A DNA stretch of 16,959 bases from an uncultured Actinomycetes bacterium (GTDB lineage Bacteria > Actinomycetota > Acidimicrobiia > Acidimicrobiales > Microtrichaceae): NCBI GenBank assembly GCA_903953195.1, contig CAJBIS010000088.1:1-16959 (forward strand), given 5' to 3'. A program made the translations under genes and the position numbers. This document shows positions 7,520-14,116 of this stretch, piece after piece. The notes beneath the pieces are model-generated. The model was not told where the DNA came from. It searched no databases and saw only the letters and a program-made list of their open reading frames with translations. The stretch's first letter is position 1; every line of letters starts with the position of its first letter.

Positions 7520-9204
7520 CGCCCGCCTCCGTCCTGCTGGCGACCGTCCTGCTCGCCACCGGCGCCCTGCTCGCCACCCTGCTCGCCGCCGGCGCCCTGC
7601 TCGCCGCCGCCGTGGTCGCTGCCGCCGTGCTCGCCGCCACCCTCACCCGACCGGGCCTCGGCCGGACCCACGAACGTGTAGGTGGTCTGCTGGAACGAGT
7701 CGACCTGCTCGTCGACGTGGGCCATGAGCGCCTTCACCGACGGCTCCATCCGGTCGATCATGACCCCGGGGAACAGACCCAGGAACACGATGAGCGCGAC
7801 GAGCGGGGCCATCACGAGCATCTCGGGGAGACGCATGTCGGGCATGGTCGCGTTCGCACCGGTCGCCCTGCCGTGGAAGGTTCGCTGGTAGGCCCACAAC
7901 ATGTACAGGGCGGCGAGGATCACACCGGTGACAGCGATGACGCCCCAGACCCGTGACGTCTGGAAGGCACCGAGGAGCGCCAGGAGCTCGCCCGGGAAGC
8001 CGTTGAGACCGGGCAGACCGACGGACGCCAACATCACGATGGTGAAGACGGCGGCGAGGATCGGCGCGGACTTCTGCAGACCCGCGAGGTCGGCGATCTC
8101 GCGGGTGTGTCGCCGCTCGTAGATCATGCCGACCAGGAGGAACAGCGCTCCGGTCGTGATGCCGTGGTTGACCATCACGAGGATGCCGCCCTCGATGCCG
8201 ACCACGGTGAGGCTGAAGATGCCCAGCACGATGAAGCCCAGGTGGGCCACCGAGGAGTAGGCGACGAGTCGCTTCAGGTCGGTCTGCATCGTGGCGGCGA
8301 TGGCGCCGTAGGTGATGCCGAGTACCGCGAGTGTCATCAGCACCGGCTTGGCCCACACCGCGGCCTCGGGGAACAGGTAGAGCCCGAACCGGAGGAACCC
8401 GTACGTGCCGAGTTTGAGCATCACGGCCGCGAGGATCACCGAGCCCGCGGTCGGCGCCTGCGTGTGGGCGTCAGGCAGCCACGTGTGCAACGGCACGAGC
8501 GGCACCTTGATGGCGAACGCGATGGCGAAGGACGCGAAGATCAGACGACCGGCGTTCGTCGAGAACCCGGGGTTCGCGGCGATGTCCACCAGGTTGAACG
8601 TGAGCTGGCCACCGACGCCTCGCTGGTGCAGCACCGCAGTGGCCACGAGGCCGACCAGCATCAGCGCGGAGCCGAACATCGTGTAGAGGAAGAACTTGGT
8701 GGCGGCGTAGACGCGTTCCCCGTAGCCCCACAGGCCGATCAGGAAGTACATCGGGACGAGCACCAGCTCGAAGAACACGAAGAACAGGACGAGGTCGAGC
8801 GCGCAGAACACGCCCATCGATGCGCCCATCAGCACGAGCAGCCACGTGTAGTACGGCTTCGGATCGTGATGCGGCTTCGACCCCAACAGCGCGATCGGGA
8901 AGATCACGCCGGTCAGCACCACCAGGAACAGCGAGATCCCGTCGACACCGAAGGTCAACGAGATACCGAGATCCTTGATCCACGGCTGGTCGACCTCGAA
9001 CTGGAAGCCCGGGTCGGAGGCCTGGAACTGCGTCAGCAGGTAGATGGCGAGCACGCCGGCGGCCACGCTGACGAGCAGCGCCACCGGACGGAACAGATCG
9101 GTGCGCCGCGCGGGCAGGAGTGCCAGCACGCCCGCGCCGACGAACGGGACCAGGATCATGGCCGGGATCAACCAGGCCTGCGCGGTCTGCGCTCCGGCGA
9201 TCAC
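7516..9204 (-). CDS. nuoM: NADH-quinone oxidoreductase subunit M, with Gly/Glu/Gln-rich tail
   Basis: NuoM is the second antiporter-like proton pump of complex I. The 562-residue product starts at GTG 9204, overlapping the nuoL TGA as GTGA; a GAGGAT ribosome site at 9211-9216 lies six bases upstream. The open frame continues to 9618, but that extension runs antisense-like through nuoL and is rejected. Conserved residues include Glu146 in FFVFFELVLVPMYFLIG, Lys233 in FAIKVPLVPLHTWLPDAH and Lys264 in VMLKLGTYGFLRFGLY. The fold ends near residue 485, and a soluble C-terminal segment follows. From about 514 to 562 it is low-complexity Gly/Glu/Gln/His sequence containing two exact copies of GGEQGAGGEQ (533-542, 543-552). 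This tail is absent from standard NuoM. Confidence 0.96.
   Translation of the reverse strand: MIAGAQTAQAWLIPAMILVPFVGAGVLALLPARRTDLFRPVALLVSVAAGVLAIYLLTQFQASDPGFQFEVDQPWIKDLGISLTFGVDGISLFLVVLTGVIFPIALLGSKPHHDPKPYYTWLLVLMGASMGVFCALDLVLFFVFFELVLVPMYFLIGLWGYGERVYAATKFFLYTMFGSALMLVGLVATAVLHQRGVGGQLTFNLVDIAANPGFSTNAGRLIFASFAIAFAIKVPLVPLHTWLPDAHTQAPTAGSVILAAVMLKLGTYGFLRFGLYLFPEAAVWAKPVLMTLAVLGITYGAIAATMQTDLKRLVAYSSVAHLGFIVLGIFSLTVVGIEGGILVMVNHGITTGALFLLVGMIYERRHTREIADLAGLQKSAPILAAVFTIVMLASVGLPGLNGFPGELLALLGAFQTSRVWGVIAVTGVILAALYMLWAYQRTFHGRATGANATMPDMRLPEMLVMAPLVALIVFLGLFPGVMIDRMEPSVKALMAHVDEQVDSFQQTTYTFVGPAEARSGEGGGEHGGSDHGGGEQGAGGEQGGEQGAGGEQDGRQQDGGGR
7526..7530 (-). promoter_or_regulatory. Ribosome binding site of nuoN
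   Basis: GGAGG on the minus strand, six bases before the nuoN ATG at 7519. It lies in the last Gly codons of nuoM, so the Gly-rich tail doubles as ribosome-binding sequence for the next gene. Confidence 0.75.
7549..7608. repeat. 30-bp tandem duplication in the 3' end of nuoM
   Basis: Two adjacent 30-base units, 7549-7578 and 7579-7608, differ at only two positions (A versus G in each half). In the nuoM frame they encode two identical decapeptides, GGEQGAGGEQ. Each unit also contains a smaller CTGCTCGCC repeat, so the tract could expand or contract by replication slippage while keeping the frame. The flanking codons (GGGEH, GGSDHG, DGRQQDG) have similar composition, suggesting growth of a low-complexity tail. 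Confidence 0.9.
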
Positions 9205-11204
9205 AGGCTCATCCTCAGGACCGCGAAGGCGACGAGCGCCACCGCACCGACACCGATGCCGAACGCGTAGCTCCGGACGAAGCCGCTCTGCAGCGGTCGA
9301 AGGCGTTTCGCGAGTCCGCCGGTCCCCGTACCGACGCCGACGACGGCAGCGTCGACGACGTCGTGGTCGAAGTCGGCGATGCCCTGGAACGCCGCCTCGC
9401 CGGGACCGCCGACCACATCGGCGTAGGTGGCGTCGATGTACCAGGCGTTGGCCAGCACCGGACGTTCGAGTTTGGCGGCGTCGACCTTGCGCTGCTGGTA
9501 CACCCGGTAGGCGAGGAACACGCCGGTGACCGCGCCGATGATCGAGATGATGGCGAGGATCCACTGGACTCCGGCAGGCGGCAGCTCGTGCTCGCCGGAG
9601 ATCACGGGTTCGACCCACTTCTCGAGCACGTGGAGCCGGTCGGCGAAGGGCAGGTTCAGGACACCACCGACCGCTGCGAACACGGACAGCACGACCAGCG
9701 GCGCCAACATGAGGGCCGGCGCCTCGCGCGGCGTGTGCTCCGGCGTCAGGTGGTGGCCGTGCCCGTGGTCGTCGTGGGCGTGGTCATCGTCCCCATGGGC
9801 GGCGTGGGCGTGAGCGTCCACGGCATCGACGTCGTCCGGGACCTCGGGCAACGACTCGGGGGCGTCCGAACGCCACTGTTCGGCACCACCGAAGAACGTC
9901 ATGATCATCAGGCGGGTCATGTAGAACGCGGTCAGGATCGCCGTCACCAGTCCGACCAGCCACAGCAGCTGTCCCGCCGGCTGCACGTTGAACGATCCGG
10001 CCAGGATCTCGTCCTTGGACCAGAACCCGGCGAACGGCGGGATGCCACTGATCGCCACCCAACCGATCCCCATCGTGATGAACGTGATCGGCAGGTACTT
10101 GCGCAGGTTGCCGTAGCGCCGCATGTCCTGTTCGTGGGCCATCGAGTAGATGACGGCGCCGGCACCCAGGAAGAGCAGCGCCTTGAAGAAGGCGTGCGTG
10201 ATCATGTGGAACAGGGCGCCCACGTAGTTCTGCGAGCCGATCGCAATGAACATGAAGCCGAGCTGCGACACCGTCGAGTAGGCCAGCACCTTCTTGATGT
10301 CGTTCTGGGCGAGTGCCGCGCCGGCGGCCAGCAGCGCGGTGAGCGCGCCCACCCACGCGATCAGGTCGTTCGCCCATCCGGCTCGCTCCAGGATGGGGCT
10401 CAGTCGGGTCAGCAGGAAGACACCCGACGTCACCATGGTCGCCGCGTGGATCAGCGCGGACACCGGCGTCGGACCGGCCATCGCGTCGGGCAGCCAGACG
10501 AACAGGGGCAGCTGCGCCGACTTGCCGGTGGCCGCGAGGAAGAACAGCAGGGCGATCGCCGTCGCCGTCGCTGCGGCCACTCCCGGCGCCGCCTCGGCGA
10601 TCTCCAGGTAGTCGATCGTGCCGAAGGTGACGAACACCAGGAACGTTCCCAGCATGAAGCCGAAGTCGCCGATGCGGTTCGTGACGAACGCCTTCTTGCC
10701 CGCCGAGGCATTCGCCGGATCGGTGAACCAGAACGAGATGAGCAGGTACGAGCAGGCCCCCACACCCTCCCAGCCGAGGAAGGTGAGGATCAGGTTGTCG
10801 CCGAGCACCAGCAGCAGCATCGAGGCGACGAACAGATTGAGGTAGGTGAAGAACCGGGGGAACTCCGGGTCGTCACGCATGTACCCGATGGCGTACAGGT
10901 GGATCAGCGCGCCGACGCCCGTGATGAAGAGGCACATCAGGGCGCTGAGTTCGTCGAACAGGAAGCCGAACGACACCTGGAACGAGTCCGCGGGCATCCA
11001 CGTCCACAGGGTCTCGGCGATCTGACGGGCGTCCTCGGGCTGCGAACGCAGCGACAGGAACAGCGCGACCGAGGCCACGAACGAGCCCGCGACCGCGAGC
11101 GTCGCCAGCCAGCCGGCCTTCGGGTCACCGAGTCTGCGACCGGCGAGCACCAGCAGCAGGAAGCCGGCGAGCGGGAAGGCCGGGATGAGCCACACCTGAT
11201 CCAT
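9201..11204 (-). CDS. nuoL: NADH-quinone oxidoreductase subunit L, with His/Asp-rich loop
   Basis: NuoL is the distal antiporter-like proton pump of complex I and carries the long lateral helix. The 667-residue product exceeds the E. coli length of about 613. Hallmarks include Glu146 in LGWEGVGACSYLLI, Lys228 in TGKSAQLPLFVWLPDAM, His253 in LIHAATMVTSG and a downstream AQNDIKKVLAYSTVSQLGFM. Much of the extra length is a loop at about 456-490 with ten His in 26 residues (465-490) mixed with Asp, placed between the helix ending near YMTRLMIMTFFGG and that starting near APALMLAPLVV. The C-terminus beyond 590 contains the ANAWYIDATYADVVGG segment and a last helix. ATG at 11204 lies 2 bases after the nuoK stop, with GAGGGG at 11211-11216 as ribosome site. 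Confidence 0.96.
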   Translation of the reverse strand: MDQVWLIPAFPLAGFLLLVLAGRRLGDPKAGWLATLAVAGSFVASVALFLSLRSQPEDARQIAETLWTWMPADSFQVSFGFLFDELSALMCLFITGVGALIHLYAIGYMRDDPEFPRFFTYLNLFVASMLLLVLGDNLILTFLGWEGVGACSYLLISFWFTDPANASAGKKAFVTNRIGDFGFMLGTFLVFVTFGTIDYLEIAEAAPGVAAATATAIALLFFLAATGKSAQLPLFVWLPDAMAGPTPVSALIHAATMVTSGVFLLTRLSPILERAGWANDLIAWVGALTALLAAGAALAQNDIKKVLAYSTVSQLGFMFIAIGSQNYVGALFHMITHAFFKALLFLGAGAVIYSMAHEQDMRRYGNLRKYLPITFITMGIGWVAISGIPPFAGFWSKDEILAGSFNVQPAGQLLWLVGLVTAILTAFYMTRLMIMTFFGGAEQWRSDAPESLPEVPDDVDAVDAHAHAAHGDDDHAHDDHGHGHHLTPEHTPREAPALMLAPLVVLSVFAAVGGVLNLPFADRLHVLEKWVEPVISGEHELPPAGVQWILAIISIIGAVTGVFLAYRVYQQRKVDAAKLERPVLANAWYIDATYADVVGGPGEAAFQGIADFDHDVVDAAVVGVGTGTGGLAKRLRPLQSGFVRSYAFGIGVGAVALVAFAVLRMSL
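9735..9812 (-). other. His/Asp-rich low-complexity segment within NuoL
   Basis: These bases encode NuoL residues 465-490. Histidines are at 465, 467, 470, 475, 477, 480, 482, 484, 485 and 490, interspersed with Asp, Ala and Gly. The composition resembles metal-binding His-rich loops of zinc or nickel transporters and chaperones. By counting helices against the E. coli topology the loop might face outside the cytoplasm, but I am unsure of the side. Confidence 0.85.
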
Positions 11205-11206
11205 CC

Positions 11207-11515
11207 TCAGCCCCTCATCAACGAGATGTCGTCGGCGTTGGCGCCCTCACGCCGACGCATGATCGCCACGATGATGGCCAGACCGACCACCACTTCCGCC
11301 GCTGCCACCACCATCACGAAGAACACGACGGCCTGACCGCCGACGTCGTTCAGCATCCGACTGAAGGTCACGAACGTGAGGTTCACGGCGTTGAGCATCA
11401 ACTCGACGCACATGAACATGACCAACGGATTGCGTCGGACGATGAGGCCCACCGCGCCGATCGCGAAGATCGCCGCTGCGAGGACCAGGTACCAGGTGTC
11501 GGTGAACGTGAACAT
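11207..11515 (-). CDS. nuoK: NADH-quinone oxidoreductase subunit K
   Basis: NuoK is a three-helix membrane subunit (MrpC-like) that lines a proton channel between NuoN and NuoJ. The 102-residue length matches the family (about 100). The two buried carboxylates essential in E. coli (Glu36 and Glu72) correspond to Glu38 in FMCVELMLNAVNL and Glu74 in VAAAEVVVGLAI. The open frame extends to 11650, but the ATG at 11515 is chosen because it overlaps the nuoJ stop as TGATG and gives the correct N-terminus (MFTFTDTWYLVL). A GAGGT about a dozen bases upstream may serve as ribosome site. Confidence 0.95.
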   Translation of the reverse strand: MFTFTDTWYLVLAAAIFAIGAVGLIVRRNPLVMFMCVELMLNAVNLTFVTFSRMLNDVGGQAVVFFVMVVAAAEVVVGLAIIVAIMRRREGANADDISLMRG

Positions 11516-12219
11516 CAGGACACGACCTCGTCGTCGGCCGCGTCGGCGGAATCCTCGGCGACGTCGTCCCCGAGCCGGTCGTCGAGTTCGGCATCGTCGG
11601 CGGCATCCTCGTCGGCATCGACCATGTCGACGAGGTGATCGGCCTCCCACGCCTCGAGGGCCGTGCCGTCGGGGAAGTCCACCAGGTCGATCGGCTCGCC
11701 GACCGTGCGGCGGGTCAGCACCACGGCGCCGATGACCGCAACGGTCAACAACAGGGCCGTGATCTCGAAGGCGAACACGTAGTCGGTGAACAGCACCCGA
11801 CCGAGGCGTTCCACGTCACCGAGGGCCGGATCGAGCGGGGCCGTCGCCGACTCCGCCCCCGTGGCCCGCTGGCCGGCGGCGAGCAGCACCGCCAGGCTGT
11901 CGCCGAGCAGCGCCACGCCGCCGATGATCGCAGCGATCCGCCGTCCGGTGAACGGGTCGCTCTCCAGCGCCTCGGCGCGGTCGACCCCCAACAACATGAT
12001 CACGAACAGGAACAGCACGACGATCGCGCCCGCGTAGACGATCACCTGGATCGCAGCCAGGAAGTAGGCCTCCTGGGCGATGAACAGCACGGCCACGCCG
12101 AAGAGCGTCGCCACCAGACTCAGCGCGTTGTGCACCGGGTTGCGGAACAGCACGACTCCGAAGGCGCCGAAGAGACAGATGGCGCCGGCCACCAGGAACG
12201 TGAAGACCTCGACGCGCAT
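11515..12219 (-). CDS. nuoJ: NADH-quinone oxidoreductase subunit J, with acidic C-terminal tail
   Basis: NuoJ is a five-helix membrane subunit next to NuoH, NuoA and NuoK. Its TM3 carries the pi-bulge and a conserved Tyr-Ala-Gly stretch, seen here as VIVYAGAIVVLFLFVIMLL (59-77). The 234-residue product starts at ATG 12219, overlapping the nuoI stop (TGATG); the frame stays open to 12444, which is rejected as nuoI shadow. Helices lie at about 5-24, 31-50, 54-78, 94-115 and 149-169. After the last helix a 65-residue C-terminal region follows; residues 193-231 contain about 19 Asp/Glu, including DADEDAADDAELDD. Typical bacterial NuoJ tails are shorter and less acidic, though actinobacterial ones can be long. 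Translation runs on into nuoK by TGATG. Confidence 0.95.
   Translation of the reverse strand: MRVEVFTFLVAGAICLFGAFGVVLFRNPVHNALSLVATLFGVAVLFIAQEAYFLAAIQVIVYAGAIVVLFLFVIMLLGVDRAEALESDPFTGRRIAAIIGGVALLGDSLAVLLAAGQRATGAESATAPLDPALGDVERLGRVLFTDYVFAFEITALLLTVAVIGAVVLTRRTVGEPIDLVDFPDGTALEAWEADHLVDMVDADEDAADDAELDDRLGDDVAEDSADAADDEVVS
11518..11643 (-). other. Acidic low-complexity tail of NuoJ
   Basis: These bases encode NuoJ residues 193-234, roughly half Asp/Glu with Ala filling most other positions and a single Arg. The segment is predicted to be soluble and disordered. It follows the last membrane helix and a conserved-looking GEPIDLVDFPDGTALEAWE stretch. Confidence 0.8.
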
Positions 12220-12896
12220 CAGTGGCCACCGCCGTGGTCGTCGTGGTCGTCGTGCGCCGCGGCGCGCGTCGCGCGCTGCTCGGCCTCGAGCGGCTGCCCG
12301 CCCTCGGCCGGGCGCACGCCGTATCCCAGCTCGCCCGCCCAGGCGACGATGCCCTCGAACTCGGCGTTGCCACCGGGCGAGGTCGCCCGCATCCATCCCG
12401 AGGTGTCCTGCGCCGGGTCGAACCCGCCGTCCCAGTTCTCCCACGGCAACTGCTGGGGGCGGCCGTCGTCACCGACCACGAGCTCGGCCTTGGTGTAGAT
12501 CGCGTCCGCACGGTTCGTGAACGCGAACTCGAAGAGCTTCGACTCGGTGATCGCCTGCGTCGGGCACGCCTCGACGCACAGGTCGCAGTGGATGCAGCGC
12601 AGGTAGTTGATCTCGTAGACGAATCCGAACCGCTCGCCCGGGGACGTCGGGTTCTCGGGATCGTTGTCCTTGCCGCGCACGTAGATGCACTTGGCGGGGC
12701 AGACACCGGCGCAGAGCTCGCAGCCGATGCACTTCTCCATCCCGTCCTCGTAGCGGTTGAGGACGTGGCGACCGTGGAACCGTGGGGGCTTCGGCCGGAC
12801 CTGCTCCGGATACTCGAGCGTGATGCGGCGCCCGGAGTCCGTCCGCGTGCCCGCCCACTTCTTGATGGTGATCTTGAACCCGTCGAGATAGCCCAT
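12219..12896 (-). CDS. nuoI: NADH-quinone oxidoreductase subunit I (2x[4Fe-4S]), extended C-terminus
   Basis: NuoI (TYKY/Nqo9) carries clusters N6a and N6b, linking the peripheral-arm Fe-S chain to the terminal cluster N2 near quinone. Both ferredoxin motifs are complete: CIGCELCAGVCP (Cys56, 59, 62, 66) and CIHCDLCVEACP (Cys101, 104, 107, 111). The N-terminal amphipathic stretch GYLDGFKITIKKW is typical. The 225-residue product is longer than E. coli NuoI (about 180). An 80-residue C-terminal part follows, with a Trp-rich PWENWDGGFDP region and a final AAAHDDHDDHGGGH. ATG at 12896 overlaps the nuoH stop as TGATG. The ribosome site is an unusually good 10-base match to the 16S 3' end. Confidence 0.96.
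   Translation of the reverse strand: MGYLDGFKITIKKWAGTRTDSGRRITLEYPEQVRPKPPRFHGRHVLNRYEDGMEKCIGCELCAGVCPAKCIYVRGKDNDPENPTSPGERFGFVYEINYLRCIHCDLCVEACPTQAITESKLFEFAFTNRADAIYTKAELVVGDDGRPQQLPWENWDGGFDPAQDTSGWMRATSPGGNAEFEGIVAWAGELGYGVRPAEGGQPLEAEQRATRAAAHDDHDDHGGGH
12222..12254 (-). other. His/Asp tail of NuoI
   Basis: These bases encode the last eleven residues of NuoI (HDDHDDHGGGH, residues 215-225), with four His and four Asp. It resembles the His/Asp style of the NuoL loop from the same operon. Confidence 0.8.
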
Positions 12897-14116
12897 CAGC
12901 GATCACCTCCGGCATCCGCGCCGACCGCGGTGACGTCCTCGAGTTCGGCGCCCTCCGAGGCGCGGATCGACGACCGCAACAGCGCGGCCCCGATCAGGAT
13001 CACCACGAGGGCACCGACTCCGGCGACGACCGGGTTCCACCCCTGGTCGCCCGCCACCTTGATCGCCGTCAGGAACAGGAACCAGCCGAGGGCCAGCGGG
13101 ATCAGGAACTTCCAGCCCAGGTCCATGAGCTGGTCGTACCGGAACCGGGGCAGCGTGGCCCGGAAGCTGACGTACATGAACAGGAAGATCACGAGCTTCC
13201 CGAAGAAGTAGATGAACGGGAGCGCGTAGTCCTGCACCCAGCCCGGAGCGCCCGACGGGATCGGACCGGCCGGTCCGCCGAGGAACAGCGTGACGATCAC
13301 CGCGGACATGGTGACGGTGTTCATGAACTCGGCGAGGAAGAACAGTGCGAAACGGATCGACGAGTACTCGGTGTGGAAGCCGCCGACGAGCTCCTGTTCG
13401 GCCTCGACGAGGTCGAACGGCGGGCGGTTGAGCTCGGCGGTGGAGGCCACGACGAAGACGAGGAACGGCACGAGCAACGTCATCCAGATGTTCCAGCGCC
13501 ACCCGGACTGCTCCGCGACGATGCCGTTGGTGCTCAGCGTGCCGGCGAACAACAGGACCGCGGCGACGGACAGGCCGAGCGCCGCCTCGTACGACACCAT
13601 CTGTGCCGAGGCCCGGACCGAACCCAGCAGTGGGTACTTCGAGCCCGACGACCAGCCGGCGAGCATGATGCCGTAGACGGCGACCGAGCTCATGGCGAGC
13701 ACGAACAGGATGCCCATCTGGGGGTCGGCGACCTGCATGAGCGTCTCATGGCCGAGCAGGGTCACCACGCCGTCGTTGCCGTCGTTGAAGTTGCCGGCGA
13801 TCGGGATCACCGTGAACACCAGGAACGCCGGAACCAGCGACAGGTAGGGCGCCAGCTTGAACACGAACGGGTCGGACCGTTCCGGCTGGAGATCCTCCTT
13901 GAAGAACAACTTGATGCCGTCGGCGAGCGTCTGGAGCAGCCCGAACGGACCCGCACGGTTGGGCCCGAGGCGGTTCTGCATGTCGGCGATGAGCTTGCGC
14001 TCGAACCAGACCATGAGCATCACGCCGACCATCAGCGCCGCGAAGGCGACGACGACCTTCAACAGGACGATGCCGATCTCGGCCCAGCCGATGCCTCCGG
14101 TGAGCAGCGGGTCCAT
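12896..14116 (-). CDS. nuoH: NADH-quinone oxidoreductase subunit H
   Basis: NuoH forms most of the quinone-binding chamber and joins the peripheral and membrane arms. The 406-residue product is longer than E. coli NuoH (325), mainly by a C-terminal extension. Conserved segments are present: MVWFERKLIADMQNRLGPNR (35-54), LADGIKLFFKED (64-75), the quinone/proton-path loop with ELNRPPFDLVEAEQELVGGF (228-247) and YSSIRFALFFLAEF (251-264), and RATLPRFRYDQLMDLGWK (319-336). About 70 residues follow, with one more helix (around 361-380) and a partly acidic tail. The ATG at 14116 overlaps the nuoG stop (TGATG). A GGTGGAG a few bases upstream in nuoG could act as ribosome site. Confidence 0.96.
   Translation of the reverse strand: MDPLLTGGIGWAEIGIVLLKVVVAFAALMVGVMLMVWFERKLIADMQNRLGPNRAGPFGLLQTLADGIKLFFKEDLQPERSDPFVFKLAPYLSLVPAFLVFTVIPIAGNFNDGNDGVVTLLGHETLMQVADPQMGILFVLAMSSVAVYGIMLAGWSSGSKYPLLGSVRASAQMVSYEAALGLSVAAVLLFAGTLSTNGIVAEQSGWRWNIWMTLLVPFLVFVVASTAELNRPPFDLVEAEQELVGGFHTEYSSIRFALFFLAEFMNTVTMSAVIVTLFLGGPAGPIPSGAPGWVQDYALPFIYFFGKLVIFLFMYVSFRATLPRFRYDQLMDLGWKFLIPLALGWFLFLTAIKVAGDQGWNPVVAGVGALVVILIGAALLRSSIRASEGAELEDVTAVGADAGGDR
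12901..12910 (-). promoter_or_regulatory. Ribosome binding site of nuoI, 10-base anti-SD match
   Basis: On the minus strand the bases read GGAGGTGATC, the full complement of the conserved 16S rRNA 3' end GATCACCTCC. They lie within the last codons of nuoH, with 9 bases between GGAGG and the nuoI ATG. It decides the nuoI start and is the strongest ribosome site I see in the window. Confidence 0.85.

Noticed and set aside
7540..7640. Repeat-rich GC tract considered as a CRISPR-like or replication-origin repeat
   Set aside because: The units are adjacent, have no spacers and sit in frame within nuoM, so a coding tandem duplication explains them.
6371..7681. 436-codon + strand open frame opposite nuoN and the nuoM tail
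   Set aside because: Antisense shadow with His/Arg/Glu/Gln-rich composition and no recognisable domain.
9205..9618. N-terminal extension of nuoM by 138 codons
   Set aside because: It is Arg-rich sequence inside nuoL; the GTG at 9204 has a ribosome site and GTGA coupling and matches family N-termini.
9120..11336. 738-codon open frame on the + strand opposite nuoL
   Set aside because: It mirrors nuoL in antisense, with Arg/Gln/His/Glu-rich low-complexity translation and no motif; long stop-free antisense frames are usual at this GC content.
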